From Brachionus plicatilis (lineage: Eukaryota; Rotifera; Eurotatoria; Ploima; Brachionidae): a DNA stretch of 64,000 nucleotides. The stretch spans positions 805,007 through 869,006 of the forward strand of contig QEOQ01000191.1 of NCBI GenBank assembly GCA_010279815.1, written 5' to 3'. This document shows, one piece after another, positions 21,301 through 31,034 of the stretch (position 1 is the stretch's first letter; each line of letters opens with the position of its first letter). Position numbers and translations under genes: made by a program. The notes beneath the pieces are model-generated. The model did not search any database. It was not told the origin of the DNA and saw only the letters and a program-made list of their open reading frames with translations.

Positions 21301-24215
21301 ACTTTTATATTTCAAAACTTTACTATATAAATCACCTGGCACTTAGATAATTTTTGATTTTTACTAAAATAATTTCTGAGTTGCATTAAAATAATTTCTA
21401 ATTTGAACTAAAATAATTTTTAACATGAATTAAAATAATTTTTGATTTGAACTAAATTAATTTTAAACATTAATTTAGACTTTGGATTTATTATTATTTT
21501 CAAAAAAGCTTATTTTATTTTATTTTCCGTCCCTTTTATAAATTCCTTGCGGCTACTTATTTAGAAATTAGTTACTCAACGATAGATCATCATGGCATTT
21601 CAAGGTATCTGAATTTCTAATTTTTGACTTAAAATTCGTAAACTAAGTCCTTTGAAACTCTAGATTCCAATTTTTTTTGGGGGACAAAAAAAAAATTTTA
21701 TATCCAGGTGCTTAAAAAGAACTAACCCTTTAAAAAGTTTTAGATCTTTCAGACTCAATTACTCAAAGATAAAATAAAAATCATTTTTAAAATTATATAT
21801 ATTCTGAAAGAGCATAAAATTTTCTGCACCCTGGTATATAGTTTTGTTTGAAAAAAAGGGTGTGCCAATTTTTATTATTGAAAAAAAGCCAAAAAGAATA
21901 CTTTTTTTCAGTTTAATTGTATGTAGTCCCAGGGATTACTTAATAAACCAATTTTTTTTATTTTAAAAATAACTAGACATAATTCTGAACAAATCTTTTG
22001 TTTTACTTTTTTGTATTTATGTTTTATTTTATTTAAATAAAGTAATAAAATCATGTGATTTGATTTGAATTTTGAGTATTTTAACTATATTGACAATTTT
22101 TTGAATATTTTAAATAAATATTGAAACCAATCCCATTTAATATTATTATTATGCCACCAAAGTCTAAATTTATCCGTTCTTCTATTATTCCGCATTAGTA
22201 ATTTTTTCAATCATCTCAACCCACTAAACATTGAATAAGTGTCTTGATTTAAAGTGTTTTAAGGTAGATTATTTTTATTTAGTTATTTTAAAATTAGAAA
22301 TAAATTTAAAAATTAAAAGACTGTTTAACATCAAAGACATTTTTTTCTCTCCAAAATTAAATCACATACTTGTAATTATAATTTGTTTTTTCTTATGTTT
22401 AAAAAAAATAAAGTTTTCGAAAAAAAATAGTGCTTGTTGTTTATATTTATCTAAAAATGAATTAAAATATAATAGTTCAGGTCCAAAATTATTTTAGTGC
22501 AAAATAAAAATTATATTAATGCTTATTAAAGAATATTATAGTGTAAGAATGTTATTTATAGTGCAGCCTTGATTAATATAGTTCAGAATGTATTTGATGC
22601 CTTTTTATATTTTTTATACTTTCTAATATTTTTGTACAATATTTATATTTTATTTTGGATTTTTGATGTCAAGTTTTTATTAAATTTTATTTTCATTGCC
22701 TCAGTATTCTCAGCTTTCTATCTTAGAGTAAAATTATTCTCAACTTAAAAAATACAAGCCACAAAATTAAGATCAAGTCAAATGACTTGACTAAAAATAA
22801 ACAATAATTTTAACAAAATTTTTTTGAAGTAAAGTTATTTGTTTATCAGGCTCTCAGGTCTTTTTTTAAAAGACCAGAAATTATGTGCTAAATTTGGAAA
22901 TAATCGGCAAGGATGACAAAAAGTTTATGTGTGTTTTTTATGTATAGTTTTTATGTGTTGAAAAGCATTTTCTTTTGTACCGAAAAAAAATTCAACACTT
23001 ACCATGTTTATTGTTGCTCCAACCGGTAAAACAAATCCACTAATTGATTTTGGGATTTTGTTTTTTTCTTCAATGCACTTGAAGGTAACTGGTAATGTCG
23101 CATTGCTGTTTTTTTAAATATAAATCTCAACAGAAAAATATTAAATAGAATACCTTGAGGAAGTTGCCAGAGCTACAAGGAGAGCCTCAATCATATTTTT
23201 GGCATAGCTAAAAACGTTTCGCCGCGTCAAAATCAAATAGATAGCTGGCAAAACCATGAAACCATGGATAAATAGACCAAGTAAAACAGTCAAAGTATAC
23301 ATGGAAATTTTCTCAAAAATTTCCGAAATATCTTCCATGCTAATTATCGACCCACATATTAAAGAACAAATACCAATTGGCGAAAACATCATAACATAAC
23401 CAATAATTTGTATCAATGCCTCATTAATAGCCTCGCAAAAATCGTACAGAAATTTTCCATGATTGTCCATTCTGGATATTGTAAATCCAAACACTAGACA
23501 GAACATTACTAGTCCGAGCACATTCATTGCTGGTCTTTCTCCAGGAACTGGATACCAATAATCTATTTCATGCGTATCGTTTGTTCCATTTAATTTATAT
23601 TTTGGAACAATTTTGGACTCGAACTGAACAAATCCTACTTGGATGATGTTATCAGGAAACAAGTTTCTTATTTTAATAAAATTTAATTAAAGACTAACTT
23701 TTATTTTTTTGTTACCTGATCAAATCTAAGGCAGTGTCTAGGGGACTAATTTTTTGTCCATTTAAAATGTCTGCAGTTTGGTCGCCAATTTTATTTTGAC
23801 TTACCGCACCCGGATGAATAAAGACCACTAAAATTAGTCCCAGAATAACAGCCAAAAATGTTGTTGTTAAATAATAAACGAATGCTTTCAGTGCAACATT
23901 GGCTGTTCGTTTGGCAATACCGAGGCTGGCTATGCCGCAGATTAGGCTGGACGATATCAAAGGCAGAATAAAAAATTTGAGCATCCTTAGGAAAATTTCG
24001 CCCAAAAAACCAAAATATTGTTTTTTATTAGGCTCGATTTTTGTGTATTTACGCAGATAAAAACCAAGAACGGAACCAATTATGACAGACAAAATGGTTA
24101 AGAATAACAAAATGTTTTCTTTGAATTTTTTTCCTACATGGTTTTTAATGGTAGATCGCTTGGGTATTTCGGAATAAATTACTTCATTGGGCTCAATGTA
24201 TTCATTGTTATTCAT
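18366..24215 (-). CDS. SLC1 family excitatory amino acid transporter, paralogue B (5 exons, 516 aa)
   Basis: Exons on the minus strand are 24215-23716, 23666-23154, 23105-23003, 18858-18632 and 18573-18366; all joins are GT..AG and in phase. Seen: FILPLI in the scaffold TMs, loop sequons NGT and NDT, HP1 [12 protein letters not shown]7 [12 protein letters not shown] (canonical NMDGT, unlike paralogue A), HP2 [11 protein letters not shown] and TM8 [12 protein letters not shown] with the acidic-substrate Arg. The C-terminus ETAL fits a class I PDZ ligand, suggesting membrane anchoring (inference). Introns 1 and 4 match paralogue A introns 1 and 4 in place and phase. Introns at TSS-S/NAT and NM/DGT are private to B. 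Intron 3 (18859-23002, 4144 nt) is much longer than the others. Confidence 0.93.
20587..21220. mobile_element. Imperfect foldback / MITE-like element
   Basis: The left end GGGTGGGGTAGAAAAAAAAC resembles the reverse complement of the right end (CGCTCTACCTGTTCCCC), sharing GGTAGA...AAACATA. Inner arms are purine-rich left and pyrimidine-rich right. CCAAACT-like sequence flanks both ends, a weak target duplication. The interior includes a GAATTAAATAAATAAATAAA LINE tail. The boundaries are approximate. Confidence 0.35.
22773..22792. repeat. Near-perfect palindrome (TCAAGTCA / TGACTTGA)
   Basis: The arms AGTCAAGTCA / TGACTTGACT around a 2-nt centre are also found at 25889-25910; here the outermost base pair is partly lost. 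Two copies 3 kb apart. Confidence 0.6.
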
Positions 24216-24851
24216 GTTGATTCAAAATTGGATTTTTAAAACAAAGAAAAATTTAAATGAGTCTATCTATTATGAAAATAATCCATTTTAATTAGAGAAG
24301 AATTAGAGAAAGTTCTCAAAAATATTTTTTATATTAGTCAAAGATTTTGGTAAGCTAGTTGAAAATATTTATTATTTTTAACCTTATCAATCGTCTTATA
24401 TTTCAGTTATTTTTTAATCTTAAATCAAAAATTACAGTTTGGTTTTCTAAAAAATGACCTTTTAAAATTTATAAATTTAAATTTTGTTTTATTGAAAGTT
24501 TATTTAAAATTAAAAAAAAAAGTTAAATCATAATTTCAGGGTTCAAATCAAATGTAAAATTAATTATAAAATATAAAATTTATAAAATATAAAATTTACA
24601 AAATTATAAAATTTCAGGGTGTGCTTAGTTAATGAATATTCAAAATATTTTAGATGAATGCATTGCGCCTTTTCAGCGTTGACATGATTGTAATATCCTA
24701 GAAATCCAATGCGGCTACGTGAAGTTTTAGATTTTAGTTTAGTTTAAGTTTATAATATAGTAATAAAGAAGAAACATTTTTTTTCCTTCTTTCTCTTTTA
24801 TTTAAAAGCGCATACTATTGAATCATTAAAAGTCATTAAGTCAAAGTCAAG
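24216..24851. other. Upstream region of SLC1-B
   Basis: About 640 bp, A/T-rich to about 24600, then a more mixed patch (24620-24780). No coding frame or recognised element. The promoter of SLC1-B should lie here. Confidence 0.4.
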
Positions 24852-25085
24852 NNNNNNNNNNNNNNNNNNNNNNNNNNNNNNNNNNNNNNNNNNNNNNNNN
24901 NNNNNNNNNNNNNNNNNNNNNNNNNNNNNNNNNNNNNNNNNNNNNNNNNNNNNNNNNNNNNNNNNNNNNNNNNNNNNNNNNNNNNNNNNNNNNNNNNNNN
25001 NNNNNNNNNNNNNNNNNNNNNNNNNNNNNNNNNNNNNNNNNNNNNNNNNNNNNNNNNNNNNNNNNNNNNNNNNNNNNNNNNNNNN
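24852..25085. other. Assembly gap (run of N)
   Basis: Undetermined bases. The left edge ends in a TCAAAGTCAAG-like sequence, so the gap may hide a repeat. Confidence 0.99.
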
Positions 25086-25329
25086 TTTTGCACTTAATTA
25101 TCTTTTTCTAGTCATTTAATTCCTTCTAAGATATTTTATCTTCCTCCAGATTAATTTTTTTTAAGATAATTATCTGTAGTAAGACAATTCTACGCAAAGA
25201 TATTTTATCTTTACGCAGCCATACCCTAAATTTAATTTTGAAAAAAAATTATTCTTCAATTAACCATGGTTTTAAAATTTATTTTCATTACCTAAATCGA
25301 TAATCTCAAAATTCAAAAATTTTTAAAAT

Positions 25330-25630
25330 TTTAGATATACTACATATTGAATTATTTAATCGGTTAATCTCGATATTAAATCGATGAAGTAAGATATTTT
25401 CAATAAAATATTGATTTTAATATTTCATTTCAATAGTTGATCGAAAATATTTTTCTCTATCGATTAAATATCGAAAGTTTTCTACTTCATCGATAAAATA
25501 TCAGTATAACTTAAAAATATTCATATTCGACCGATAGATTAGAATGCAATCGATAAGTTTTACAAAAAAAAAATCAATATCGATACCTAATTTATCGATA
25601 TTTCTATCGATAATTTAATATCGATACCAT
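25330..25630. repeat. ATCGAT-rich degenerate repeat
   Basis: Roughly 15 CGAT-centred words (TATCGATA, ATCGATTAAATATC and similar) in 300 bp. An inverted pair is visible: AAATCGATGAAGTA near 25380 and TACTTCATCGATAAA near 25480. Confidence 0.55.
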
Positions 25631-25888
25631 GCATTATTGGAAAACATGATATAAAAAAACAACATTTTTTAAATTTATTATTAAATCAGTATTTTAATCA
25701 GTATTGTATTCTCTATATTTTTTTTCTAATTTTTTTTTTAAATATCAAAAAAAAGAATAAATTAACATTAAGTGTTCGACGTCAACATTTAATTTTTTAA
25801 AAAAGCGACATCTTTCAAAAAAAATAAAAATTAATTTTTTTCTATAGATTTTTCATTTTTAGTGATTTTTTTTTTTAAAAAAATTTAA

Positions 25889-25910
25889 AGTCAAGTCATT
25901 TGACTTGACT
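25889..25910. repeat. Palindrome AGTCAAGTCA-TT-TGACTTGACT
   Basis: Ten-bp perfect arms around a 2-nt centre. Second copy of 22773-22792. Confidence 0.7.
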
Positions 25911-26122
25911 ATAATACTACTAACAATAAATAAATCACTTTTTATTTTTTTTTAATTGAATCTTTCTTTCGAATTTATAATATTATTCTGGTAGCATTAG
26001 GGTTTAAACGAAGGCTAACGCCATTCGGAAAACTCTGGGGAAACACAAATTTATTTATTAAACAAAAATATTTTTAATATTTATTAAAAAAAATCTAATA
26101 GCCCAAGCCATTAAAGTTATCA

Positions 26123-26656
26123 TTAGAAATTAGTGTTGGGAACCGTACAAACGGCCATTGATGCGGCCAAAAATTTTTTGAACCACGAACAAGACCGTCT
26201 AGACGGACGGCTACTTTGGCGACCAGGCCGGCGGCCAAAAATTTGGACCGCTGAGTTGGCCGGCCAAATCAAAGACGGATGACGAAATTTGCGATCAAAC
26301 CATATCAGAGAAAAAAATTCCCTAAAGAGTAAAAAAATAGGCAAAAATTTTATTTTGATAGAAAATGTCAAATTTTTTGAAAAAAAATAATTTTTCTTGA
26401 ATAAGCTAAATTTTTGAATTTTCTTTTCTAAATTAGAGTTAAGAGATTTGTATGTAATATTTGAAAATTTTTCGCTTATTTAAATTAAAAACCTAAAAGA
26501 ACATTTAAAACTTTTTCCCTAAAAATTTTTACCGCTGATTTTATCTGACTGCCAAAGTGGCCGTCCGTTTTATGTTTGGCCGTACATTTGGCCGGCCAAC
26601 TCAGCGGTCCAAATTTTTGGCCGCCGGCCTGGCCGCCGCCCAACACTATTAGAAAT
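26123..26656. mobile_element. Non-autonomous hAT-type DNA transposon with 8-bp target duplication
   Basis: The element proper is 26131-26648 (518 bp). Its ends are TAGTGTTGGG and CCCAACACTA, and it is flanked on both sides by TTAGAAAT, a perfect 8-bp target-site duplication as made by hAT transposases. It is much more GC-rich than its surroundings. Inside, 26223-26269 and 26586-26632 are a perfect 47-bp inverted repeat. Subterminal GGCCGGCC-type motifs are abundant. No transposase is encoded, so it moved in trans. Small reading frames through it are not genes. Confidence 0.9.
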
Positions 26657-27235
26657 TATCTAATTTTTAAAATTATTTAAAGTCAATATAAGACTTTGAC
26701 TTAATACTATTTTGACTTTTGACCAAATCATGAATTGACTCTTAAATATCATTTTTCAGAAATTTTTGATCCAATTAAACAAGCTTTTCATGATCTGTAG
26801 AGCTTGATTTTTTTAATATTGCATTATGGGATATCTAGAAAGCTTTTTCGTAATTGAAAAATATTGAAAAAATTTTTTTGATATAATTTACAATCGGTTA
26901 ATATATTCTTAAGATAGAAAAGTCTTGGATATTCTTATTTTACGGAAGCTAAATTGACATTCTGTGAGTATTTTCTCACTTTCAGTTCATTTTAAGACTT
27001 CATTTTTAATGAGAGTCATTTTTCTGAAATAGGTGGCTTATCCTTTTCGATTTCTTTTCTTGGATAAAGGCTTAAGTTTTTTTTTTAAGCATTGAGGTTG
27101 TCTTCGAATTTTATCTCTATAATTAAATTTTAAAAATAGCGGAGTTTTTTGCGAGTTAGATTTATGACTCAGAACAAATTATATTGAGGTTTATTTTGTT
27201 TTTTTTGAGGATTTTAAAACTAATAAGCAAGTCAT
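26657..27235. other. Intergenic spacer
   Basis: AT-rich. No gene is recognised. Confidence 0.4.
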
Positions 27236-27420
27236 TAATTGGATCTTGTGATTTGTTCCATGATTTTACAAGGCAGTGCAGCTAGGGAAATTGGCCTTTA
27301 TTGCTTTCCAGACTTCTGCTACCTTTTTTGAAAATATTTGGGTCTGGAAAAGACTTGGGCTCTTTTACACAGATCAGGCATCTTACCAGTGGTGAATGAC
27401 TGAACAAATAGGACGCTGAG
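27236..27420 (-). pseudogene. LINE reverse transcriptase remnant
   Basis: On the minus strand, frames with stops and shifts read TGKMPDLCKRA, PDPNIFKKGSRS and then PISLAALPCKIMEQIT. These correspond to the 'P.IFKKG... N.RPISL...KI.E..I' block at the start of the RT domain of jockey/CR1-type LINEs. Only this block remains. Confidence 0.65.
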
Positions 27421-28315
27421 AGTTTCGGCGAATTTCGTCTATTCGATTATTTTGATTCATGAGTTTTACAATAATCAGTGCAATATTAGAATTAGTTAAA
27501 TGTCCTATCGAATGTTATTTTCATTACATTTTTGATATCAAAAAGAATTCTGAAACATTAGCGGTTCGCTTTTTCAACCAGCATATTTTTTATGTTTTGA
27601 TTTTATAAATAAGCCTAAAAATTAAAAATCATTCAGCAATTCTATTCTTGATATCAAATTTCAAAAAATCTCTTAAATTATGTAAAGATTTAATATACAG
27701 TACTGCTATGAATTTCTGTTTTTACGCAATTTCACGTAAAATATAGAAGTACTGTGTTTAATTATTAATATAATTATATAATTTCGATTTGTATACTAAA
27801 TTTTTTCTAATTATAAAATTTATTGGGAAATCCATAATGAAAAAAAATTATTTTAAATTAGTAACCACAAACTTTGAAAATGATTAAAAGCTTTTTAATA
27901 ATAATATCTAAATGAATTAAAAAAAACAAGTTTAACTTTGATAAATTAAAATTTGCCTTTTAAGGAGAAATATTTCTTGCAGAGAAACCTTGATAAAATC
28001 AAAATAAAAAATTTTTAATTAAATGATTATGTTATTCCTTAATTAAATGATCGAAATTTGCTCACAAAGTAGAGATATATATTAGAAAAACATATATTAT
28101 ACAAAGATTAAACCTATTTATAAAAATATTAAGAATTACTTTATCTTTCTAAAAAAAAAGATTGCTGTAAAATGTTTCGTAGATAATAATTTAAATTTAA
28201 ATTGAAGGAAAAAATATTTAATTGAAAAAAGAAATATTTGAAATGAATTGTCACAAATTCAAGAAAATTAAATTTAATAAAAATCAGATAAAATTAAATG
28301 AATGAAAAATTTAAG
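27421..28315. other. AT-rich upstream region of the mucin-like gene
   Basis: No gene. Increasingly A/T low-complexity towards 28300. Confidence 0.4.
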
Positions 28316-28323
28316 TATAAAAG
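28316..28323 (+). promoter_or_regulatory. TATA box of the mucin-like gene
   Basis: TATAAAAG 50 bp before the ATG. An initiator-like TTCACA lies at 28355-28360, about 40 bp downstream. Confidence 0.45.
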
Positions 28324-28365
28324 AAATATATTTTTTCAAAAGAAAAGCAATTAATTCACAAGAAA

Positions 28366-29526
28366 ATGAATATTTTAATTTTATCGAGAATTTTTGGAAC
28401 TATATTGATAATATGTAAAACAAGCTCCTCATCATCAAGTACAATTGGAAGCTCTTCTACATCACCATCGTCCCCTACATCATCAAGTACAATTGGAAGC
28501 TCTTCTTCATCACCTTCAACACCTTCGTCATCAAGTACAATTGGAAGCTCTACTTCATCACCATCGTCCCATTCGTCATCAAGTACAATTGGAAGCTCTT
28601 CTACATCACCATCGTCCCCGTCTTCATCAAGTACAATTGGAAGCTCTTCTTTATCACCATCGTCCCCGTCTTCATCAAGTACAATTGGAAGCTCTTCTTC
28701 ATCACCATCGTCCCCGTCTTCATCAAGTACAATTGGAAGCTCTTCTTCATCACCATCGTCCCCGTCTTCATCAAGTACAATTGGAAGCTCTTCTTCATCA
28801 CCATCGTCCCCGTCTTCATCAAGTACAATTGGAAGCTCTTCTTCATCACCATCGTCCCCGTCTTCATCAAGTACAATTGGAAGCTCTTCTACATCACCAT
28901 CGTCCCCGTCTTCATCAAGTACAATTGGAAGCTCTTCTACATCACCATCGTCCCCGTCTTCATCAAGTACAATTGGAAGCTCTTCTACATCACCATCGTC
29001 CCCGTCTTCATCAAGTACAATTGGAAGCTCTTCTACATCACCATCGTCCCCGTCTTCATCAAGTACAATTGGAAGCTCTTCTTCATCACCATCGTCCCCG
29101 TCTTCATCAAGTACAATTGGAAGCTCTTCTTCATCACCATCGTCCCCGTCTTCATCAAGTACAATTGGAAGCTCTTCTTCATCACCATCGTCCCCGTCTT
29201 CATCAAGTACAATTGGAAGCTCTTCTTCATCACCATCGTCCCCGTCTTCATCAAGTACAATTGGAAGCTCTTCTTTATCACCATCGTCCCCGTCTTCATC
29301 AAGTACAATTGGAAGCTCTTCTTCATCACTTTCATCATCAAGTACAATTGGAAGCTCCTCTTCATTCCCTTCATCACCTTCATCATCAATTTCAACTGAA
29401 AGTCTTAATATTTCTTCTCAATTGAATTCAACGATCGTTCCAAACAAATCAAATATGAATCGCTATAATATTTTTTATTATCTTTGTTTTTTTATTCTTT
29501 GTATTATCTTGAACTTTTCACTTTAG
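28366..29526 (+). CDS. Serine-rich mucin-like secreted / GPI-anchored protein with 16-aa tandem repeats (386 aa)
   Basis: Residues 1-18 form a signal peptide (MNILILSRIFGTILIICK). The core (about 19-340) is some 20 tandem units of 16 residues, consensus TIGSSSSSPSSPSSSS, about 70% Ser with Pro and Thr: an O-glycosylation-type stalk. The tail carries three N-glycosylation sequons (NIS, NST, NKS) and ends in a hydrophobic segment (YYLCFFILCIILNFSL) with no basic cytoplasmic tail, as in GPI-anchored proteins. Likely a cell-surface or secreted coat protein. The repeat unit is conserved at the DNA level (48 bp), so it expanded recently. Because 48 is divisible by three, all six frames stay open across the array; the + frame with signal peptide, sequons and anchor is the credible one. 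Orthologues unknown. Confidence 0.8.
   Translation: MNILILSRIFGTILIICKTSSSSSSTIGSSSTSPSSPTSSSTIGSSSSSPSTPSSSSTIGSSTSSPSSHSSSSTIGSSSTSPSSPSSSSTIGSSSLSPSSPSSSSTIGSSSSSPSSPSSSSTIGSSSSSPSSPSSSSTIGSSSSSPSSPSSSSTIGSSSSSPSSPSSSSTIGSSSTSPSSPSSSSTIGSSSTSPSSPSSSSTIGSSSTSPSSPSSSSTIGSSSTSPSSPSSSSTIGSSSSSPSSPSSSSTIGSSSSSPSSPSSSSTIGSSSSSPSSPSSSSTIGSSSSSPSSPSSSSTIGSSSLSPSSPSSSSTIGSSSSSLSSSSTIGSSSSFPSSPSSSISTESLNISSQLNSTIVPNKSNMNRYNIFYYLCFFILCIILNFSL
28424..29390 (+). repeat. 48-bp minisatellite inside the mucin-like gene
   Basis: About 20 units, each starting near ACAATTGGAAGC. Variants at one codon (Thr, Ser or Leu after TIGSSS) are ordered, from unit 5 on, L, 4 x S, 4 x T, 4 x S, L. The last two units are shorter or diverged. 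Confidence 0.95.
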
Positions 29527-29573
29527 AAATTTTTTTATTATTAAAGAAATTATTATTAATTTATTTCTGAAAG

Positions 29574-29579
29574 AATAAA
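29574..29579 (+). terminator. Poly(A) signal of the mucin-like gene
   Basis: AATAAA 48 bp past the stop codon. Confidence 0.5.
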
Positions 29580-30043
29580 AATCATTTTATAATTATTTAA
29601 TATTATTCTTTTGAATTAATTTTTTTTCGTTTTTTATTAATTTTTTATTGTTTGAATTATCTGCATAGTTATATTTTTTGTTTAACTGTTTTTAACTTTG
29701 CATGTTTCTTTCTTTAAGCAAAATCATTTCTTAAAATAAATTGGTTATGACTTTTTCTTCTTATTATTCATTATTAAAATACAGATCAAACACAAGCAAA
29801 AAATAAATAATTGACCAGTTACAATATTTCTCGTTTAATTAGATTTTTTAAATTTTCTGCAAGTAAAAAAATAGAAAAGTATAAAAAATAATTTCTAAGT
29901 AGAAAAGGTGAAAAAAAAATTTTTTGGTTTGTAACACTTTTTTTAAATAAGTGATAAATCATCAATTAAGCATATAAAAAAATAATGAATGGTCACGATC
30001 ACGAATATGAAATTTTTTTTTTGGGAAAGTCGTTGGATATGGA

Positions 30044-30222
30044 CATGGCACTCGGAAAAATGTGTTTGTGCGGTGGTTTTTCGTGGTTAATTGGAAGCTC
30101 TTCTTCATCACCATCGTCCCCTTCGTCATCAAGTACAATTGGAAGCTCTTCTACATCGTCCCCTTCGTATCGTATCGGGCATGGCACTCGGAAAAATGAG
30201 TTTTTGCGGTGGTTTTTCGGGG
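30044..30222 (+). repeat. Stray mucin minisatellite fragment between 43-bp direct repeats
   Basis: 30089-30169 is about 80 bp of the mucin 48-bp repeat. It is bracketed by 43-bp direct repeats at 30044-30086 and 30180-30222 (CATGGCACTCGGAAAAATG start, 3 mismatches). A frame from 29985 to 30257 (90 aa) runs through it, but nothing supports it as a gene. Confidence 0.85.
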
Positions 30223-30349
30223 AGACTTTGAGAAACAAATGTGTTTGTAGTTTTTAAGTAAAAGGTTAAAGTAGATCAGATCAGATAGAGAGTCCGGTTG
30301 GTTAATGACCACAGAATAAAGGCAGTGGGTGAATTAAAAAATGGTGCTA

Positions 30350-30447
30350 AATTCAAAAACTTATAGGAATTTGAACGATATGAAGAGACTGTGTCTGATC
30401 GAAGCCGTTCTGGTAGACCTCGGACGCTAACTTTTAGGGATGAAAAT
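30350..30447 (+). pseudogene. Mariner transposase N-terminal (HTH) remnant
   Basis: The frame reads EFERYEETVSDRSRSGRPRT, the linker after the second helix-turn-helix of mariner-type transposases (tV.DR.RSGRPRT). It stops soon after, with no catalytic domain. Confidence 0.7.
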
Positions 30448-30540
30448 TAGTGATGGGAGTTTTCTCTTTAGTTTAGTTAACTAATTTTTAGTCGACTAGC
30501 TTTTGGTTAACTAAAATTTAGTCGACTAGTTTTTGAATAT
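30448..30540. mobile_element. Solo hAT-like terminus with 30-bp subterminal repeats
   Basis: It begins TAGTGATGGG, nearly the same as the hAT end at 26131 (TAGTGTTGGG). Two 30-bp tandem copies follow (30476 and 30506) of GTTAACTAA...TTAGTCGACTAG, a subterminal pattern of hAT elements. The other end is not found. Confidence 0.5.
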
Positions 30541-31034
30541 TATTGAGGAATTAAGCTTACTGGGGAATATTAAGATCATTAAGTAAAAGTTAAATTTCTT
30601 CAGAGTAAAGTTTGACATTTGCACAAATGAAGGAATTTAGTGAAAGTGGGATGTAATAGGGGAATTGTGTGACATTTTCAGTTTGGTTAGTTGTTCTTGG
30701 GAAAAAGTGAAAAAGTTGATGAATAGCGAAATGTAATGAGGGTAGTGATATAACTGACGAAGAGAGAAACTACTAATCTGACGTTTAAATTTTTGAGGAA
30801 AGTAAATTTGGGATTTTATAGGAAAATTGTGACATTGTGGCAATGTGAAATTTTAGTACAAAAATTACAGTACAAAAAGTAAAATCTTAATAATTTTTTT
30901 TCTGATTGTGCAAAAATGGTTCTTTAAAGAGTACAATATTGTTCAAATTTGTACAAAAGAATTCCAAGCTCTGCAAAATCTCTGCAACTTTCTGTAAAAT
31001 GCACCTCATCAGAAAATACTTGATTAAACTATGC

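Larger units (their letters stand above)
18859..23002 (-). other. SLC1-B intron 3
   Basis: A phase-0 intron between NM and DGT of the NMDGT motif. It contains a LINE-like AAAT tail (about 20780-20815), a large imperfect inverted repeat (20587-21220) and a palindrome (22773-22792). No nested gene is recognised. Confidence 0.8.

Noticed and set aside
22231..22497. 88-aa frame in SLC1-B intron 3
   Set aside because: Lys/Leu/Phe-rich translation of AT low complexity; no domain, no good start context.
24836..25093. Open frame across the N run
   Set aside because: It consists of undetermined bases only.
26123..26371. 82-aa minus-strand frame
   Set aside because: It lies within the hAT element's left arm and reflects its GC-rich inverted repeats.
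28424..29390. CRISPR-like array
   Set aside because: Units are contiguous coding repeats without unique spacers, in a eukaryotic gene.
28601..29395. Minus-strand frames of MKTGTMVMKKSFQLYL repeats
   Set aside because: Also shadows of the minisatellite, with no start context or termini of their own.
28445..29425. Long +2-frame protein of QVQLEALLHHH-type repeats
   Set aside because: Shadow of the 48-bp minisatellite: the period is divisible by three, so other frames stay open. It lacks a signal peptide and begins inside the array.
29985..30257. 90-aa gene spanning the stray minisatellite
   Set aside because: Open because of the repeat fragment and the duplicated flank; no signal peptide or homology.
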